Source: Yersinia bercovieri ATCC 43970 (GTDB taxonomy: Bacteria; Pseudomonadota; Gammaproteobacteria; Enterobacterales; Enterobacteriaceae). From it: a DNA stretch of 64,000 bases. Where the stretch lies: positions 1,240,001 to 1,304,000 of the forward strand of contig NZ_CP054044.1 of NCBI RefSeq assembly GCF_013282745.1, read 5' to 3'. Position numbers and translations under genes: made by a program. How positions within the stretch are numbered: position 1 is the stretch's first letter; the number at the start of each line of letters is the position of its first letter. This document shows positions 39,181 through 49,195 of the stretch, piece by piece. Under the pieces are notes generated by a model. It worked only from the letters and a program-made list of their open reading frames with translations, had not been told where the DNA came from and did no database searches.

Positions 39181-40008
39181 GTGAGCCAGATCAAACCTTC
39201 AGAAAATGACCTCTCCACCGAAATCTGCGGTGCTAGACAGCTTAACGTGCTACAGCGTCATCAAATGGCCGCGCCACAATTGGATTGGCTGGCAGAAGAG
39301 GTGCCGGTAGCACTGGTCTACAATGGTATTTCTCATGTGGTAATGATGGCAACCCCTAAGGATTTGGAAGCTTTCGCGCTGGGTTTTTCGCTGTCAGAAG
39401 GCATTATTAGTGCGCCACAAGAGATCTATGCCATTGATGTCGCCCCCGGCTGTAACGGCATAGAAGTTAACATTGAGTTATCAAGCCGCCGCTTTGCCGG
39501 CCTGAAAGAGCGCCGCCGCGCAATGGCTGGCCGTACTGGTTGTGGTGTCTGCGGTATCGAACAACTGGACGATATCTTCCGCCCGATCTCCCCGCTCCCC
39601 TTTACCCAAACCTTTAATTTGAACCAGTTGGACCACGCCCTCGCGCAACTTAAACAGGTGCAAACCGTGGGTCAGTTGACGGGATGTACCCATGCTGCCG
39701 CGTGGATCAATCCACAGGGTGAATTATTGGGTGGCTGCGAAGATGTGGGCCGCCATGTCGCGCTGGATAAGCTGTTGGGAATTCGGGCCAAACAGCCGTG
39801 GCAACAAGGCGCGGTGCTGGTCTCCAGCCGAGCCAGCTATGAGATGGTGCAGAAAACCACCATGTGTGGCGCAGAAATTTTATTTGCTGTTTCAGCTGCA
39901 ACAACCTTAGCGGTTGAAGTCGCCGAGCGCTGCAATTTGACCCTGGTGGGCTTCAGTAAACCGGGTAGAGCCACGGTGTATACTCATCCGCAGCGAATTA
40001 GCGCGTAG
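39181..40008 (+). CDS. fdhD: formate dehydrogenase sulfurtransferase FdhD
   Basis: Transfers sulfur from IscS to the molybdenum cofactor before insertion into FDH. 275 aa from the GTG at 39181, chosen because AGGA sits 7 nt upstream and the length matches E. coli (277 aa); in-frame GTG 39148 and ATG 39154 are alternatives. The catalytic CxxC lies in [13 protein letters not shown], and [16 protein letters not shown] and [17 protein letters not shown] are family blocks. Divergent from fdoG, as in E. coli. Confidence 0.94.
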   Translation: MSQIKPSENDLSTEICGARQLNVLQRHQMAAPQLDWLAEEVPVALVYNGISHVVMMATPKDLEAFALGFSLSEGIISAPQEIYAIDVAPGCNGIEVNIELSSRRFAGLKERRRAMAGRTGCGVCGIEQLDDIFRPISPLPFTQTFNLNQLDHALAQLKQVQTVGQLTGCTHAAAWINPQGELLGGCEDVGRHVALDKLLGIRAKQPWQQGAVLVSSRASYEMVQKTTMCGAEILFAVSAATTLAVEVAERCNLTLVGFSKPGRATVYTHPQRISA

Positions 40009-40034
40009 AAAGACCACATAGTTAGTACGGCATT

Positions 40035-40053
40035 GATAATCATTTTCAATATC
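40035..40053 (+). promoter_or_regulatory. candidate Fur box upstream of sodA
   Basis: GATAATCATTTTCAATATC agrees with the 19-bp Fur consensus GATAATGATAATCATTATC at 15 positions. It lies about 80 bp before sodA. Fur repression of sodA is known in E. coli and inferred here. Confidence 0.7.
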
Positions 40054-40134
40054 ATTTAATTAACTATAATGATCCGAACGCTTACGCGGTGCTTACTTTT
40101 CTTGCGCCGCCCTACACCTACGGAGACGATGATT

Positions 40135-40758
40135 ATGAGTTACTCACTGCCATCCCTGCCTTATGCTTATGACGCCTTAGAACCACACTTCGATAAGCAG
40201 ACGATGGAAATCCATCACACCAAACACCACCAAACCTATGTTAACAATGCAAATACGGTGTTGGAGAGCTTCCCTGAGCTGGCTAAATTCAGCGTTGAAG
40301 AGCTGATCCAGGATCTGGACAAAGTCCCAGCTGAAAAACGCACCTTTATGCGTAACAATGCCGGCGGCCATGCTAACCACAGCTTGTTCTGGAAGGGTCT
40401 GAAACTGGGCACCACCCTGACAGGTGACCTGAAAGCCGCTATTGAGCGCGATTTCGGTGACTTTGAGAAATTCCAAGCCACATTTGAGCAAGCTGCTGCC
40501 ACCCGCTTCGGTTCAGGCTGGGCCTGGCTGGTACTGAAAGCTGACGGTAAACTGGCGGTGGTTTCTACCGCGAACCAAGATAGCCCGCTGATGGGTGAAG
40601 CCGTTGCTGGCGCGTCAGGTTTCCCCATTGTGGGCCTGGATGTGTGGGAACACGCTTACTACCTGAAATTCCAAAACCGCCGCCCAGACTACATCAAAGC
40701 ATTCTGGAACGTGGTTAACTGGGACGAAGCAGCAGCACGTTTCGCTCAAGCCAAGTAA
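40135..40758 (+). CDS. sodA: manganese superoxide dismutase
   Basis: 207-residue cytoplasmic Mn-SOD converting superoxide to peroxide. Metal ligands are in the expected places: His27 ([11 protein letters not shown]), His in [13 protein letters not shown], and Asp and His in [13 protein letters not shown]. The FGSGWAWLV and Gly-rich GGH motifs favour manganese over iron. Start at 40135 with GGAG 9 nt upstream; the frame opens 22 codons earlier. Preceded by a Fur-box candidate, followed by a strong terminator. Confidence 0.97.
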   Translation: MSYSLPSLPYAYDALEPHFDKQTMEIHHTKHHQTYVNNANTVLESFPELAKFSVEELIQDLDKVPAEKRTFMRNNAGGHANHSLFWKGLKLGTTLTGDLKAAIERDFGDFEKFQATFEQAAATRFGSGWAWLVLKADGKLAVVSTANQDSPLMGEAVAGASGFPIVGLDVWEHAYYLKFQNRRPDYIKAFWNVVNWDEAAARFAQAK

Positions 40759-40812
40759 TTAACCAGTACCACGTAAACCTGCCTTAAACCGCACGTTTCC
40801 GGGACTAAATCG

Positions 40813-40844
40813 ATGCCAGCAAGATCCCTCTTGCTGGCATTTTT
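40813..40844 (+). terminator. sodA terminator
   Basis: ATGCCAGCAAG (40813-40823) and CTTGCTGGCAT (40830-40840) form a perfect 11-bp stem followed by TTTT. Confidence 0.92.
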
Positions 40845-41089
40845 ATTGCTCATTTTACTGTTAAAGTTTAGCCAATTCCTGCCGATAGATTGTACAAGAG
40901 GGACACTGACATTTATGGCATGAATCTATGAGTCATGGCCCCATAAATGTCGCCACAAAAACGTTAGGGAGAGCACTCTTGCCAAGGCTACCCCACGTCC
41001 AGCGCCCCTTCACTCCTCTAATAATTAGACCTACCCCATTCACCTACGCTGATTGATTTGCAGCAAAGACACCGCATAACGGAGATAAC

Positions 41090-43051
41090 ATGGCAGCATT
41101 GAGCAAAGTTTTTGGTAACTTTGAAAACGTGAAAGTCGGTAAAAAGCTGGGATTAAGCTTTTTCCTGATGTTGTTGTTGGTTGGGATCATCGCAGGAACC
41201 ACCGCCTATCATTTCTCCGTCATTGAAGAGCACGCTTACAAAGTCGACCTAAGCTACAAAATTAACGATGAAGCCAATCAGGCAAAATATAATCGTGCGT
41301 TATATGAGCGCACTTATGATCTGAAATACATCCAAGAAAACTCGCAGCACATCAACAATATAAAAAATCTGCTGACCCAGAGCGAAGGGCTTAGCTGGTC
41401 GGAAGATAACCGCAAAACGATAGGCAGCATTGCCGATGTGGTAGACGAATACCTGCAACAGCAGAGTAATTTCGTCAATGCAGTGGCGCATAAAGATGAT
41501 GTGCGCAAAAGCTGGAATATCTCCGAAACACAGAAGAATCTCAACGAGTTACAGCAAAGTTTGCTCAATGAGGGTGCAGACACCAATACGCAAATTCTGC
41601 TCGCTGAGATGAACCAGAAGCTGATGACCGTGCGCTATAACGCGCGGGGCTTGTTACTGGATCGCAATCAGGAGGCCGAGTCGTCGCTCATTACCTCAAT
41701 CAATATCGCCAACAGTGCAGCCAATGCATTTATGCCTGTGTTATCGCCGGATCAACAAAAATTATTAGCCCCGGTTATCACCAGTCTGGGCAGCTATAAA
41801 GAGAACGTGTTGGCCTATCTACCGGCTTATCAGCAAGAGCTGGAAGTGGGTAAGGTGATGGAAACCAATGCCAATGAGTTGAATAAGCTGGCAACTCATC
41901 TGTTCACCCAAGAGCTGCAAGGCACTCACGACGAGATCAATAATGCGCAATTGCAGTTAGCCATTGCCGCCATTGCCGCCCTGCTGTTTGGTTTGCTAAT
42001 TTCATGGCGCATGACCCGTCAAATTACGGTGCCATTACGCACCACACTGGCGATGGCAGAGCGCATCGCCACCGGTGATCTAACGGCGGCGACCACCTCC
42101 AATCGTACTGATGAGTTGGGTCTGCTGATGAATGCCGTAGCGCGGATGAATGAAAACCTGCGCGCCATGATTGATGAGATCCGCATTGGCGTCAGTCAGG
42201 TGTCCCATGCCTCCGGCGAAATTGCGGCGGGTAATACCGACCTATCCTCCCGCACTGAGGAGCAAGCCGCTGCCGTAGAAGAGACCGCCGCCAGTATGGA
42301 GCAGTTGAATGCTACGGTTAAGCAGAATGCCGATAATGCCCATCACGCCAATCAGTTAGCAACCGAAGCATCACAAACTGCGCAACAGGGTGGCAAGCTG
42401 GTTAGTGATGTGGTGCGCACCATGAATGATATCTCCGGCAGCTCTAAACGGATTTCTGAAATCACCTCAGTGATTAACAGCATTGCGTTCCAGACCAATA
42501 TTTTGGCGCTGAATGCCGCCGTTGAAGCCGCCCGCGCCGGTGAGCAAGGCCGTGGCTTTGCGGTGGTCGCCAGTGAAGTGCGCAATCTGGCACAGCGCAG
42601 TGCGCAAGCCGCGAAAGAGATTGAGGGGCTGATTGGCGAATCTGTCTCCCAAGTGAACGCCGGAACCTCGCTGGTGCAAAACGCCGGTCAGACGATGGAA
42701 GAGATCGTCCGCTCAGTGACCCATGTGCGCGATATCATGGCAGAAATTGCCTCGGCATCTGATGAGCAAAGCCGTGGCATCACGCAAGTCAGCCAGGCGA
42801 TCTCCGAGATGGATAGCACCACGCAGCAAAATGCCGCCCTGGTGGAGGAGTCTGCCGCCGCCGCTGATTCACTGGCGGAACAAGCTATCTTACTGGCGCA
42901 AGCGGTCGCGGTGTTCCGACTCTCCGACGCGGAGACCCATACCGCTCAAGGGAATATCCCCGCACCAGCCACGAAAAATAGTGCATCAACACCACGCCCT
43001 GGCCCAAATATCAGTCGCGCCAATCAGCAAGATAATTGGGAAACGTTCTGA
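41090..43051 (+). CDS. methyl-accepting chemotaxis protein
   Basis: 653-residue transmembrane chemoreceptor. TM1 at about residues 21-41, a long all-helical periplasmic sensor (about 42-285, about 245 residues, larger than the four-helix Tar/Tsr sensor and suggestive of an HBM-type bimodule), TM2 at about 286-303 and HAMP after it. The cytoplasmic signalling domain has the hairpin tip [33 protein letters not shown]. It ends with the pentapeptide NWETF, the CheR/CheB tether of high-abundance receptors. The ligand cannot be named. Stand-alone gene with its own terminator. Confidence 0.92.
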   Translation: MAALSKVFGNFENVKVGKKLGLSFFLMLLLVGIIAGTTAYHFSVIEEHAYKVDLSYKINDEANQAKYNRALYERTYDLKYIQENSQHINNIKNLLTQSEGLSWSEDNRKTIGSIADVVDEYLQQQSNFVNAVAHKDDVRKSWNISETQKNLNELQQSLLNEGADTNTQILLAEMNQKLMTVRYNARGLLLDRNQEAESSLITSINIANSAANAFMPVLSPDQQKLLAPVITSLGSYKENVLAYLPAYQQELEVGKVMETNANELNKLATHLFTQELQGTHDEINNAQLQLAIAAIAALLFGLLISWRMTRQITVPLRTTLAMAERIATGDLTAATTSNRTDELGLLMNAVARMNENLRAMIDEIRIGVSQVSHASGEIAAGNTDLSSRTEEQAAAVEETAASMEQLNATVKQNADNAHHANQLATEASQTAQQGGKLVSDVVRTMNDISGSSKRISEITSVINSIAFQTNILALNAAVEAARAGEQGRGFAVVASEVRNLAQRSAQAAKEIEGLIGESVSQVNAGTSLVQNAGQTMEEIVRSVTHVRDIMAEIASASDEQSRGITQVSQAISEMDSTTQQNAALVEESAAAADSLAEQAILLAQAVAVFRLSDAETHTAQGNIPAPATKNSASTPRPGPNISRANQQDNWETF

Positions 43052-43073
43052 TTATCCACTAAGCCCAGTTATA

Positions 43074-43110
43074 GAGCAGGAGTAGTCAATACGGTTATTC
43101 CTGCTCATTT
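43074..43110 (+). terminator. chemoreceptor gene terminator
   Basis: GAGCAGGA (43074-43081) pairs with TCCTGCTC (43099-43106), followed by ATTTCTT. Placed 23 nt after the stop codon. Confidence 0.65.
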
Positions 43111-43204
43111 CTTCGTCTCTAACGTGCTATCAAAATCTCTTTTGCAGCTCAGCAATCAGGCAGGTATTCTGGCTCTCCCTTCCGAACGCAGACAAGGAGA
43201 GCAG

Positions 43205-43879
43205 ATGAAGCATCCACAGGTTTATATCGGTAAAATCGAGCCTTATCACGGCAGTTCCCCGAGCGCCATTGGTAAACGTCAGGTGGTTGGCGGGATCATG
43301 CTCACACCACTAGGATTGGAGGGGGATGAGCAAGCGGAAAAACGCTTTCACGGTGGCCCGGACCGCGCGCTATGTCATTACCCACGGGAGCATTATGCTC
43401 ACTGGGCGCAGCAGTTTCCGCAGCAAGCAGAGATCTTCTCGCCACCGGCCTACGGCGAAAATATCTCCACCCTCGGTATGACCGAACAGAGTGTCTATAT
43501 GGGGGATATTTACCGCTGGGGTGAGGCCATAATTCAGGTCACTCAACCCCGCTCCCCTTGCTACAAGCTCAACTTCCATTTTGCTATCGAGGATATGTCG
43601 GTGCTGATGCAGCAAACCGGCTACTGCGGCTGGTTGTACCGCGTGATCTCAGCCGGTAAAGTCAGCGAAAGTCATCCGCTGGAGCTGTTAGCACGCAGCA
43701 GTGATATTTCAGTCGCCGAGGCCATTGGTATCGCCTGGCACATGCCGTTTGATGAAGAGCAGTATCACCGCCTGCTGGCCGTTGCCGGATTATCCGCCAG
43801 TTGGAGTAAAACCATGTTGACGCGCATTGGTGAAGGGAAAATTGAGGATTTTAATCGGCGTTTGCTGGGGAGGAGTTAG
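43205..43879 (+). CDS. yiiM: MOSC-domain 6-hydroxyaminopurine reductase
   Basis: 224-residue MOSC-domain molybdenum cofactor protein, same length as E. coli YiiM, which detoxifies N-hydroxylated bases. Conserved blocks: LGLEGDEQAEKRFHGGPDRALCHYPREHY, GENISTLGMTE and QPRSPCYKLNFHF, whose Cys is the likely Mo ligand. The 3' end matches KIEDFNRRLLG. Start at 43205 with AGGAGAG ahead; 27 open codons upstream lack a ribosome site. Confidence 0.94.
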   Translation: MKHPQVYIGKIEPYHGSSPSAIGKRQVVGGIMLTPLGLEGDEQAEKRFHGGPDRALCHYPREHYAHWAQQFPQQAEIFSPPAYGENISTLGMTEQSVYMGDIYRWGEAIIQVTQPRSPCYKLNFHFAIEDMSVLMQQTGYCGWLYRVISAGKVSESHPLELLARSSDISVAEAIGIAWHMPFDEEQYHRLLAVAGLSASWSKTMLTRIGEGKIEDFNRRLLGRS

Positions 43880-43933
43880 GTGACAAGGCGCAGTTAACAG
43901 TTAAACACAGCAGATCTTCTCGACAAACTTGAC

Positions 43934-43953
43934 TGTATCTCAATTGAGATACA
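43934..43953. promoter_or_regulatory. toxin-antitoxin operator
   Basis: TGTATCTCAATTGAGATACA is a 20-bp perfect palindrome 28 bp before the antitoxin start. It overlaps the end of a TTGACT -35 box (43929-43934), so an antitoxin or toxin-antitoxin complex bound here would block the promoter. Confidence 0.8.
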
Positions 43954-43981
43954 AAATAGAATTATTGATGAGGAGGCTAAA

Positions 43982-44263
43982 ATGGCTACACATACCACAA
44001 TGTTGCATGTCCGTATTGATGATGACGTCAAAAAACAGGCTGCGGCTGCGCTCAATGCAATGGGTCTTTCAGTTTCTGATGCTGTACGTTTATTTTTGAA
44101 TCGCATCGTCACTGATCAGGCATTTCCATTCGAATTGAAAGTACCAAATTCCCAAACACGTGCGGCCATGCTGGAAGCAGAAGAGATTGTTCGCACTCGC
44201 GACGCACGCTTTACCACTTCTGATGAGTTATTTATTGAACTTGAAAAAGACAACAGTAAGTAA
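43982..44263 (+). CDS. dinJ: RelB/DinJ-family antitoxin
   Basis: 93-residue antitoxin. The N-terminal ribbon-helix-helix segment (about 1-45) reads TMLHVRIDDDVKKQAAAALNAMGLSVSDAVRLFL, typical of RelB/DinJ. The C-terminal charged region should wrap the toxin. GAGGAGG sits 4-5 nt before the ATG. A perfect palindrome lies upstream. The toxin gene begins 10 nt beyond its stop. Confidence 0.9.
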   Translation: MATHTTMLHVRIDDDVKKQAAAALNAMGLSVSDAVRLFLNRIVTDQAFPFELKVPNSQTRAAMLEAEEIVRTRDARFTTSDELFIELEKDNSK

Positions 44264-44273
44264 GCGAACGACA

Positions 44274-44564
44274 GTGCCAAGGACGGCAGATTATACGAAA
44301 AACTTCCTTAAAGACTGGGAAAAGCTGTCCCGAAATGGTCGTTATGATATGCGCCGACTGAAACAAGCAATGTTACTGCTTATCGCAAATGATATGCCGC
44401 TAGGTGCTGAATGGTTAGACCATCCCCTTAAAGGTGAGTGGGAGAACTTTCGGGAATGTCATATTGGCGGGGACTTTTTACTCATCTACAAATTAAGTCA
44501 TCACAGTAAAATAAGCCAAATTGTCTTTGTTCGTGCCGGAACACACTCAGAACTATTTGATTGA
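44274..44564 (+). CDS. yafQ: YafQ-family mRNA interferase toxin
   Basis: 96-residue RelE-superfamily ribosome-dependent RNase. With the GTG at 44274 as start, His50 (LDHPL), His63 (ECHI) and Asp67 fall at exactly the numbers known for E. coli YafQ active-site residues, and Arg87/His91 match its Arg83/His87. Trp68 of YafQ is Phe here. The frame is open further upstream, through the antitoxin gene in another frame, and an ATG at 44223 is a weaker alternative with no ribosome site. Expected to be coupled to dinJ and neutralised by it. Confidence 0.85.
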   Translation: MPRTADYTKNFLKDWEKLSRNGRYDMRRLKQAMLLLIANDMPLGAEWLDHPLKGEWENFRECHIGGDFLLIYKLSHHSKISQIVFVRAGTHSELFD

Positions 44565-44574
44565 GTATTTTCAC

Positions 44575-44608
44575 AAAAAACCGGGTGGCGGCAATGCCAC
44601 CTACCCGG
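44575..44608 (-). terminator. yibL terminator
   Basis: On the minus strand GGTGGC-attgcc-GCCACC within a longer GC-rich stem, then CGG and six Ts. It lies 19 nt past the yibL stop and faces the toxin gene, so it may stop transcripts from both sides. Confidence 0.8.
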
Positions 44609-44626
44609 ATATATTCGACGCGGTGA

Positions 44627-44983
44627 TCAGAACGCTTTTTTAGCGTAACCGGTCACTTCTTTTAGGCCCATTTCGCGGCCTAATGCTGTCATTGGGTGTA
44701 CCACAATGATGCCGCGTACCGCTTTCTTCAAAGTGCCCATATCTGCCTGCTCTTTCTTGGTAATCGCACGGCTGAACGGCAGTTGAGCCAATTTCTGGGC
44801 TTCGGCGCTCAGATTTTTGACCCGCACTTCTTTCAGGCGCTGGATCTCAGCGGCCATTTTCTCTTTCTCTTTCATATGCTGCGCGATTAAATCCACATTA
44901 CCCTGCTGGATAACAGCTGGGTCTTTGTGGTTCATCGCATCCAGCATATCGCTTAGACGTTTGATCTCTGCATGTTCTTTCAT
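44627..44983 (-). CDS. yibL: ribosome-associated protein YibL
   Basis: 118-residue DUF2810 protein, matching E. coli YibL (120 aa), which copurifies with ribosomes. The first 60 residues are coiled-coil-like and charged. The conserved C-terminal block reads [44 protein letters not shown]. The ATG at 44983 is selected by that alignment; the long open frame upstream has no coding character. Function uncertain. Confidence 0.9.
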   Translation of the reverse strand: MKEHAEIKRLSDMLDAMNHKDPAVIQQGNVDLIAQHMKEKEKMAAEIQRLKEVRVKNLSAEAQKLAQLPFSRAITKKEQADMGTLKKAVRGIIVVHPMTALGREMGLKEVTGYAKKAF

Positions 44984-45074
44984 AGTATTGGCCCGTACAT
45001 GCCACGATGGGCACGATATTTCGCTAAAGTTGGAGATAGGATAGCACTGATTGTGCATCAATATAGATAGTGTA

Positions 45075-46541
45075 TCAGGATGCTGGCCTTTCAGCAGCAA
45101 GCCACTGCATTCCCGCTGGCAGGCCACTGATTTCACACGCCACCGCCCCCAGCCTCGCCAATGCCTCGGTATAGCGATTGTTGAACGGATAACAGCATGA
45201 GAGGCGAAAGGCGTTACGATAGCGACCACTGGGTGAATAGAGTGTCCCCGGTGTCAGGCAGATCTGTTCTTTCAGCATTTGATGAAACAGCGCGACTGTA
45301 TCGACGCTCTCAGGGAATTCAACCCAGAATACAAATCCCCCCGCCGGTTGAGTCACTTTGGTGCCTTGTGGGAAGTAGCGCGTAATCAACTGCTGGGCTT
45401 GCTGTACCTGGTGAGCATAACGGCGGCGCAAGCTGCGCAGGTGGTGATCATAGCCGCCAGACTCAAGGAACAGCGCCAGCGTTTCCGACAACAGTGCCGA
45501 TTCCGCCATTGAGGAGACCGCCTTTAGCTTGTGCAGGGCTTCGGCGAAGCGGCCGCCGTCAATCCAGCCGATGCGGAAATCTGGCGCCAGTGTTTTGGTA
45601 AAACTGGAGCAAAACAGCACCCAACCATCGCTATCAAAAGCTTTTACCGCCGGGGACAAGGTGGAGCCAAATTGAATTTCGGCATATAACCCATCTTCAA
45701 TCAAGGGCACTTGATGATCGTTCATCAGCTGCGCCAGCCGCTTTTTGGCCGCCAATGGCATGGTATAGCCCAATGGATTTTGCACCGTGGGCATGGCGAT
45801 CAGTGCATTCAACCGCCCCTCCTTAAGCAGCAACTCCAGCACATCCAACGATAAGCCCTGCTGCGGATCAGTTGGAATCTCCACCGCTTTCAAGCCGAGA
45901 CTTGCCAGCAGTGGCATCAGGTAGAAATAGGTCGGCGACTCCAGCCCGACGCAATCCCCCGGTTTGGTGGTGATCCGCAGCGCCAGTTGCAGTGCCTCCA
46001 TACAACCATGGGTAATGGTGATATCTGCCGGATTGGCCAGCATCCCCAGAGTCATGGCGCGGCGAGCAATCTGCTGGCGCAGGCGTTGGCTGCCGGGGGG
46101 CAGAGCGTATTGGCTGATTAATTGCGGCTCACGGCGCAGTAACGAGGCCATAATGCGCCCCAATTTCGCGCTCGGATAAAAATCTGCCGTCTGCGGGCAG
46201 GCTAGCGAAATATTGGTAAAGCGCGGGTTTTGTTGCGCGGCAAAAACGGTATCAATCAAATCCAGCACTTCGTCTACCGGCTTACCCACCGTGGCCGTCG
46301 GCACCACGGCGGTCGAGGGGCTACAGACATAGAATCCCGACTGCGGACGCGCCTCAATCAGACCGCGATCTTCCAGTGTGCGATACGCCGCCACCACTGT
46401 ATTGATGCTCACCTGATGGCTCTGGGCGTAACCGCGTATCGATGGCAGACGGCTACCCGCCAGCAAACTGCCGTTTTTAATGGCTTGCGCCATATTGTCT
46501 GCCACCTGCAAGTAGCGAATTTCATTCATAACAAGGGACAT
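45075..46541 (-). CDS. MocR-type PLP-dependent transcriptional regulator
   Basis: 488 residues. An N-terminal GntR winged HTH (about residues 8-75: [39 protein letters not shown]) is fused to a fold-type I aminotransferase domain. The PLP lysine lies in [16 protein letters not shown]; Asn-Pro-x-Gly (NPLGYTMP) and SPTYF match the aspartate aminotransferase fold. MocR regulators sense PLP or aminated ligands. Start at 46541 ([12 protein letters not shown]); an ATG 4 codons in is an alternative. Divergent from a LysE-type exporter, its likely target. Confidence 0.9.
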   Translation of the reverse strand: MSLVMNEIRYLQVADNMAQAIKNGSLLAGSRLPSIRGYAQSHQVSINTVVAAYRTLEDRGLIEARPQSGFYVCSPSTAVVPTATVGKPVDEVLDLIDTVFAAQQNPRFTNISLACPQTADFYPSAKLGRIMASLLRREPQLISQYALPPGSQRLRQQIARRAMTLGMLANPADITITHGCMEALQLALRITTKPGDCVGLESPTYFYLMPLLASLGLKAVEIPTDPQQGLSLDVLELLLKEGRLNALIAMPTVQNPLGYTMPLAAKKRLAQLMNDHQVPLIEDGLYAEIQFGSTLSPAVKAFDSDGWVLFCSSFTKTLAPDFRIGWIDGGRFAEALHKLKAVSSMAESALLSETLALFLESGGYDHHLRSLRRRYAHQVQQAQQLITRYFPQGTKVTQPAGGFVFWVEFPESVDTVALFHQMLKEQICLTPGTLYSPSGRYRNAFRLSCCYPFNNRYTEALARLGAVACEISGLPAGMQWLAAERPAS

Positions 46542-46564
46542 GGTGACAGTTCTCCGCAGGATCA

Positions 46565-46600
46565 ATGGGTACAGTTCGGACGCAGTTAAACTGTACCCAT
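46565..46600. promoter_or_regulatory. inverted repeat, likely MocR operator
   Basis: ATGGGTACAGTT (46565-46576) and AACTGTACCCAT (46589-46600) are perfect 12-nt arms with a 12-nt spacer, in the 163-bp region between the MocR gene and the LysE gene. Its centre is 41 bp before the MocR start. Suits a dimeric regulator controlling both promoters. Confidence 0.75.
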
Positions 46601-46704
46601 AACAATAGATAACTTCTGCTTCTGACGCCATCACGGATTGATGTTTATGCTAAATCTCTTGGCCGCAGGCTTTTTTGAAAAATAAGAAAACAGAGGATAA
46701 GTCC

Positions 46705-47313
46705 ATGTTGGATAGCGCTTTTATCAGTTACGTCACCGTCATGTCGATCACCCCCGGCCCGAACAATCTGTTATTAGCCGCATCAGGCGTTAACTTTGGT
46801 TTGCGCCGCACCTTACCGATGATGTTGGGCATTACCTTTGGTTGTGCATTGCAATGCGCATTAATGACCACACTGCTGGCCTTGATCCTTAGTTGGGTGG
46901 GCGTGATTCGCCTGCCGCTAGTGACATTAGGGTGCGGCTACTTATTGTGGTTATCGTGGAAGATTTATCATGCCGGTAGCCCTAATGCCAAAGATGGCGA
47001 GCAGCCGATGGGCTTTGCTCAGGGGGCACTGTTTCAGGCCATCAATCCGAAAGCATGGTTGATGGCAATGAATGTCGCCATCTTATTCACCCCACGCGAA
47101 GGTGCAACACTGATCCACACGTTGCTGATTGTTGGCGGCTTTGCACTATTGAACCTACCTTGTGTCGCCGTCTGGGCCGTGATGGGTGATCAATTGCGCC
47201 ATGCGCTGCGGGTGAATTGGAAATTGCGGCTATTCAATGGCGTGATGGGTGGTTTGATGGCAACCACCGCACTGTGGCTGTTGCTGGATGAGTGGCTTAG
47301 CGTATTGCGCTAA
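46705..47313 (+). CDS. LysE/RhtB-family amino acid exporter
   Basis: 202-residue membrane protein with five to six hydrophobic segments. It carries the family N-terminal signature SITPGPNNLLLAASGVNFGLRR and the central GALFQAINPKAWLMAMNVA. Start at 46705 with AGAGGA ahead. Exports an amino acid or derivative; the divergent MocR regulator suggests control by an amino compound. The precise substrate is not deducible. Its stop is 1 nt from the convergent mtlR stop. Confidence 0.9.
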   Translation: MLDSAFISYVTVMSITPGPNNLLLAASGVNFGLRRTLPMMLGITFGCALQCALMTTLLALILSWVGVIRLPLVTLGCGYLLWLSWKIYHAGSPNAKDGEQPMGFAQGALFQAINPKAWLMAMNVAILFTPREGATLIHTLLIVGGFALLNLPCVAVWAVMGDQLRHALRVNWKLRLFNGVMGGLMATTALWLLLDEWLSVLR

Positions 47314-47314
47314 T

Positions 47315-47869
47315 TTAGGCGTGGCCGAGGGGGGAAAGCTTGGAAACTTGTTTCAGGCTGATGCGGGAGAGCAGTTCAGTGATCGACAGCACCATAGTTG
47401 AGCGCACCATTTGCTGATAGCGCTGACGTTGCATGGCAATTAACGAGGCGTCTGCTTCATCGGGGCGCAAAAAAGTGGGGACGGGAGGCAGCTCCACGAC
47501 ACAATGTAACTCACCAAATGGCCCGAGGATTTCGTCGTCAGTAAAGCGATACTCGGTGCCATCGTGGTTGAGCTCTTCACGGAGCGCCATCAATAACTCA
47601 GCATCTTCATATTCATGACGCGTAATCACACCCAAGGCATAAACCAGTTTTAACCGCACCGATAACTCACCCAGCGGCCCATCCCCGACCAGCAGCGGCT
47701 CCACGGCATATTTCACCGCATAATCATCTTTACGAAAAACCTGCACCACGAGAATATTCAGCGCTTCTGCCAATAATTCAACAGCGGCCATCAGGAAACT
47801 CCGAACCGTCTTTCCGGCGTTCAGATGTTCCAGTACCCGATTCTCAAATGCCTGTGTTTTTTCAATCAT
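47315..47869 (-). CDS. mtlR: mannitol operon repressor
   Basis: 184-residue MtlR-family protein, third gene after mtlA and mtlD. Contains the family block RLKLVYALGVITRHEYEDAELLMALREELNHD. It has no obvious HTH, and MtlR is thought to act without a classical DNA-binding motif. A hairpin in the 95-nt gap from mtlD may lower its expression relative to the enzymes. Confidence 0.93.
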   Translation of the reverse strand: MIEKTQAFENRVLEHLNAGKTVRSFLMAAVELLAEALNILVVQVFRKDDYAVKYAVEPLLVGDGPLGELSVRLKLVYALGVITRHEYEDAELLMALREELNHDGTEYRFTDDEILGPFGELHCVVELPPVPTFLRPDEADASLIAMQRQRYQQMVRSTMVLSITELLSRISLKQVSKLSPLGHA

Positions 47870-47910
47870 CGTTTGTCACTGGGGTGGTTGGTGAATGCTA
47901 AATGCGTAAT

Positions 47911-47957
47911 CATTGGCCTGATAGTGGTAACAGAGTGGCAGTGATACCAGGCCAATG
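47911..47957 (-). repeat. intercistronic inverted repeat mtlD-mtlR
   Basis: CATTGGCCTG (47911-47920) and CAGGCCAATG (47948-47957) are perfect 10-nt arms with a 27-nt loop. It starts 8 nt past the mtlD stop, before mtlR. It lacks a U-tract, so it is an mRNA-stabilising or weak attenuating hairpin rather than a full terminator. Confidence 0.65.
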
Positions 47958-47964
47958 CTGAGGA

Positions 47965-49128
47965 TCAGTGCGCCAGCTTATCCTGCATGGCGTTATACAC
48001 ATTCACCGTCTGTTCGACAACCTCGCTATCTGCAGGCAAGTCTGAAATTTGCGCTAACGCAGCTTTCGGCCCTAATTTCGCCAGTAACTCAACCAATTCC
48101 TGTGCTTGCGGGTCTTGCTCACTGCGATAGCTCATGGCCGCGGCGATGCCGGTGACCAGGTTATCGTGCGGCAATTGATACTCCAACGTCCCCAACAACG
48201 GCTTGATCAAACGATCGCCTGCGCTCAGTTTACGCAGTGGCTGACGGCCAACGCGCTCAACATCGTCGTGTAGGTAAGGGTTTTCAAAACGGGAGAGAAT
48301 TTTGTTGATATAAGCGGCATGTTTTTCTGGATCAAAAGCATAGCGCTTAATCAGCACCGCGCCGCTCTCCTCCATTGCGCCTTTCACTGTCTGGCGCACC
48401 GCAGGGTCCAGAATCGCATCGCGGATGGTCTGGTGACCAGCAAGCTGACCTAAGTAGGCGGTAATGGCGTGACCGGTATTGAGGGTGAAGAGTTTACGCT
48501 CCACAAACGCCATCAGATTATCAGTCAACTCCATGCCGGCGATCTCTGGCGGCTGCCCTTTAAACTGGGTGCCATCGACAATCCACTCGCTAAAGGTCTC
48601 GACCGTCACCGCCAGAATATCGGTGCTGCCCGCCTCTGATGGCGGCACAATGCGGTCAACTGCAGAGTCGACGAAACCGACGTGTTGCTCAACCCACGCC
48701 TGCTCACTCTCCGGCAGAGCGGCAAAAACATGCTGTTTTAACTGACTGGTGCCACGCACCATATTTTCACAGGCAATAATATTCAGCGGGCGGGTGTTAC
48801 CTTGTTGATGGCGGGCAATCAACCCCTGCGCCACAGTACCGGCGATGCGGGCCAAAATTTGTGGGCCAACAGCGGTGGTGACAATATCGGCCTGCGCAAT
48901 CAGTGCCACCACTTCTGGGCTACCACTGTTTACTGCGCTGACATTTTTGACTTCTTCTACTCGCGCCTGCTCACCAACCACGTTGACCTGATAACTTTTG
49001 CGCTGATTCAACTCATCCAGCAGCGGCTGGTTAACATCAGCGAAAGTCAGTTGCGCGCCAGCATCAGCAAGAAGTTTGCCGATAAAGCCTCGGCCAATGT
49101 TACCTGCGCCAAAATGTAATGCTCTCAT
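47965..49128 (-). CDS. mtlD: mannitol-1-phosphate 5-dehydrogenase
   Basis: 387-residue NAD-dependent enzyme oxidising mannitol-1-phosphate to fructose-6-phosphate. The N-terminal dinucleotide motif [20 protein letters not shown] is intact. The catalytic Lys/His region [19 protein letters not shown] and [21 protein letters not shown] match the polyol-specific long-chain family. Follows mtlA with a 67-nt gap holding a hairpin. Confidence 0.97.
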   Translation of the reverse strand: MRALHFGAGNIGRGFIGKLLADAGAQLTFADVNQPLLDELNQRKSYQVNVVGEQARVEEVKNVSAVNSGSPEVVALIAQADIVTTAVGPQILARIAGTVAQGLIARHQQGNTRPLNIIACENMVRGTSQLKQHVFAALPESEQAWVEQHVGFVDSAVDRIVPPSEAGSTDILAVTVETFSEWIVDGTQFKGQPPEIAGMELTDNLMAFVERKLFTLNTGHAITAYLGQLAGHQTIRDAILDPAVRQTVKGAMEESGAVLIKRYAFDPEKHAAYINKILSRFENPYLHDDVERVGRQPLRKLSAGDRLIKPLLGTLEYQLPHDNLVTGIAAAMSYRSEQDPQAQELVELLAKLGPKAALAQISDLPADSEVVEQTVNVYNAMQDKLAH

Positions 49129-49150
49129 ATTCGTTACCTTTTTTTGCTGT

Positions 49151-49177
49151 AAAAGGGCCGTTTACTCCCAACGGCCC
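49151..49177 (-). terminator. mtlA-mtlD intercistronic attenuator-like hairpin
   Basis: On the minus strand GGGCCGT (49177-49171) pairs with ACGGCCC (49161-49155), followed by TTTT, 19 nt after the mtlA stop. The short T-run suggests partial termination that lowers mtlD relative to mtlA. Confidence 0.6.
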
Positions 49178-49195
49178 GATTCAGTTATTACGGGT

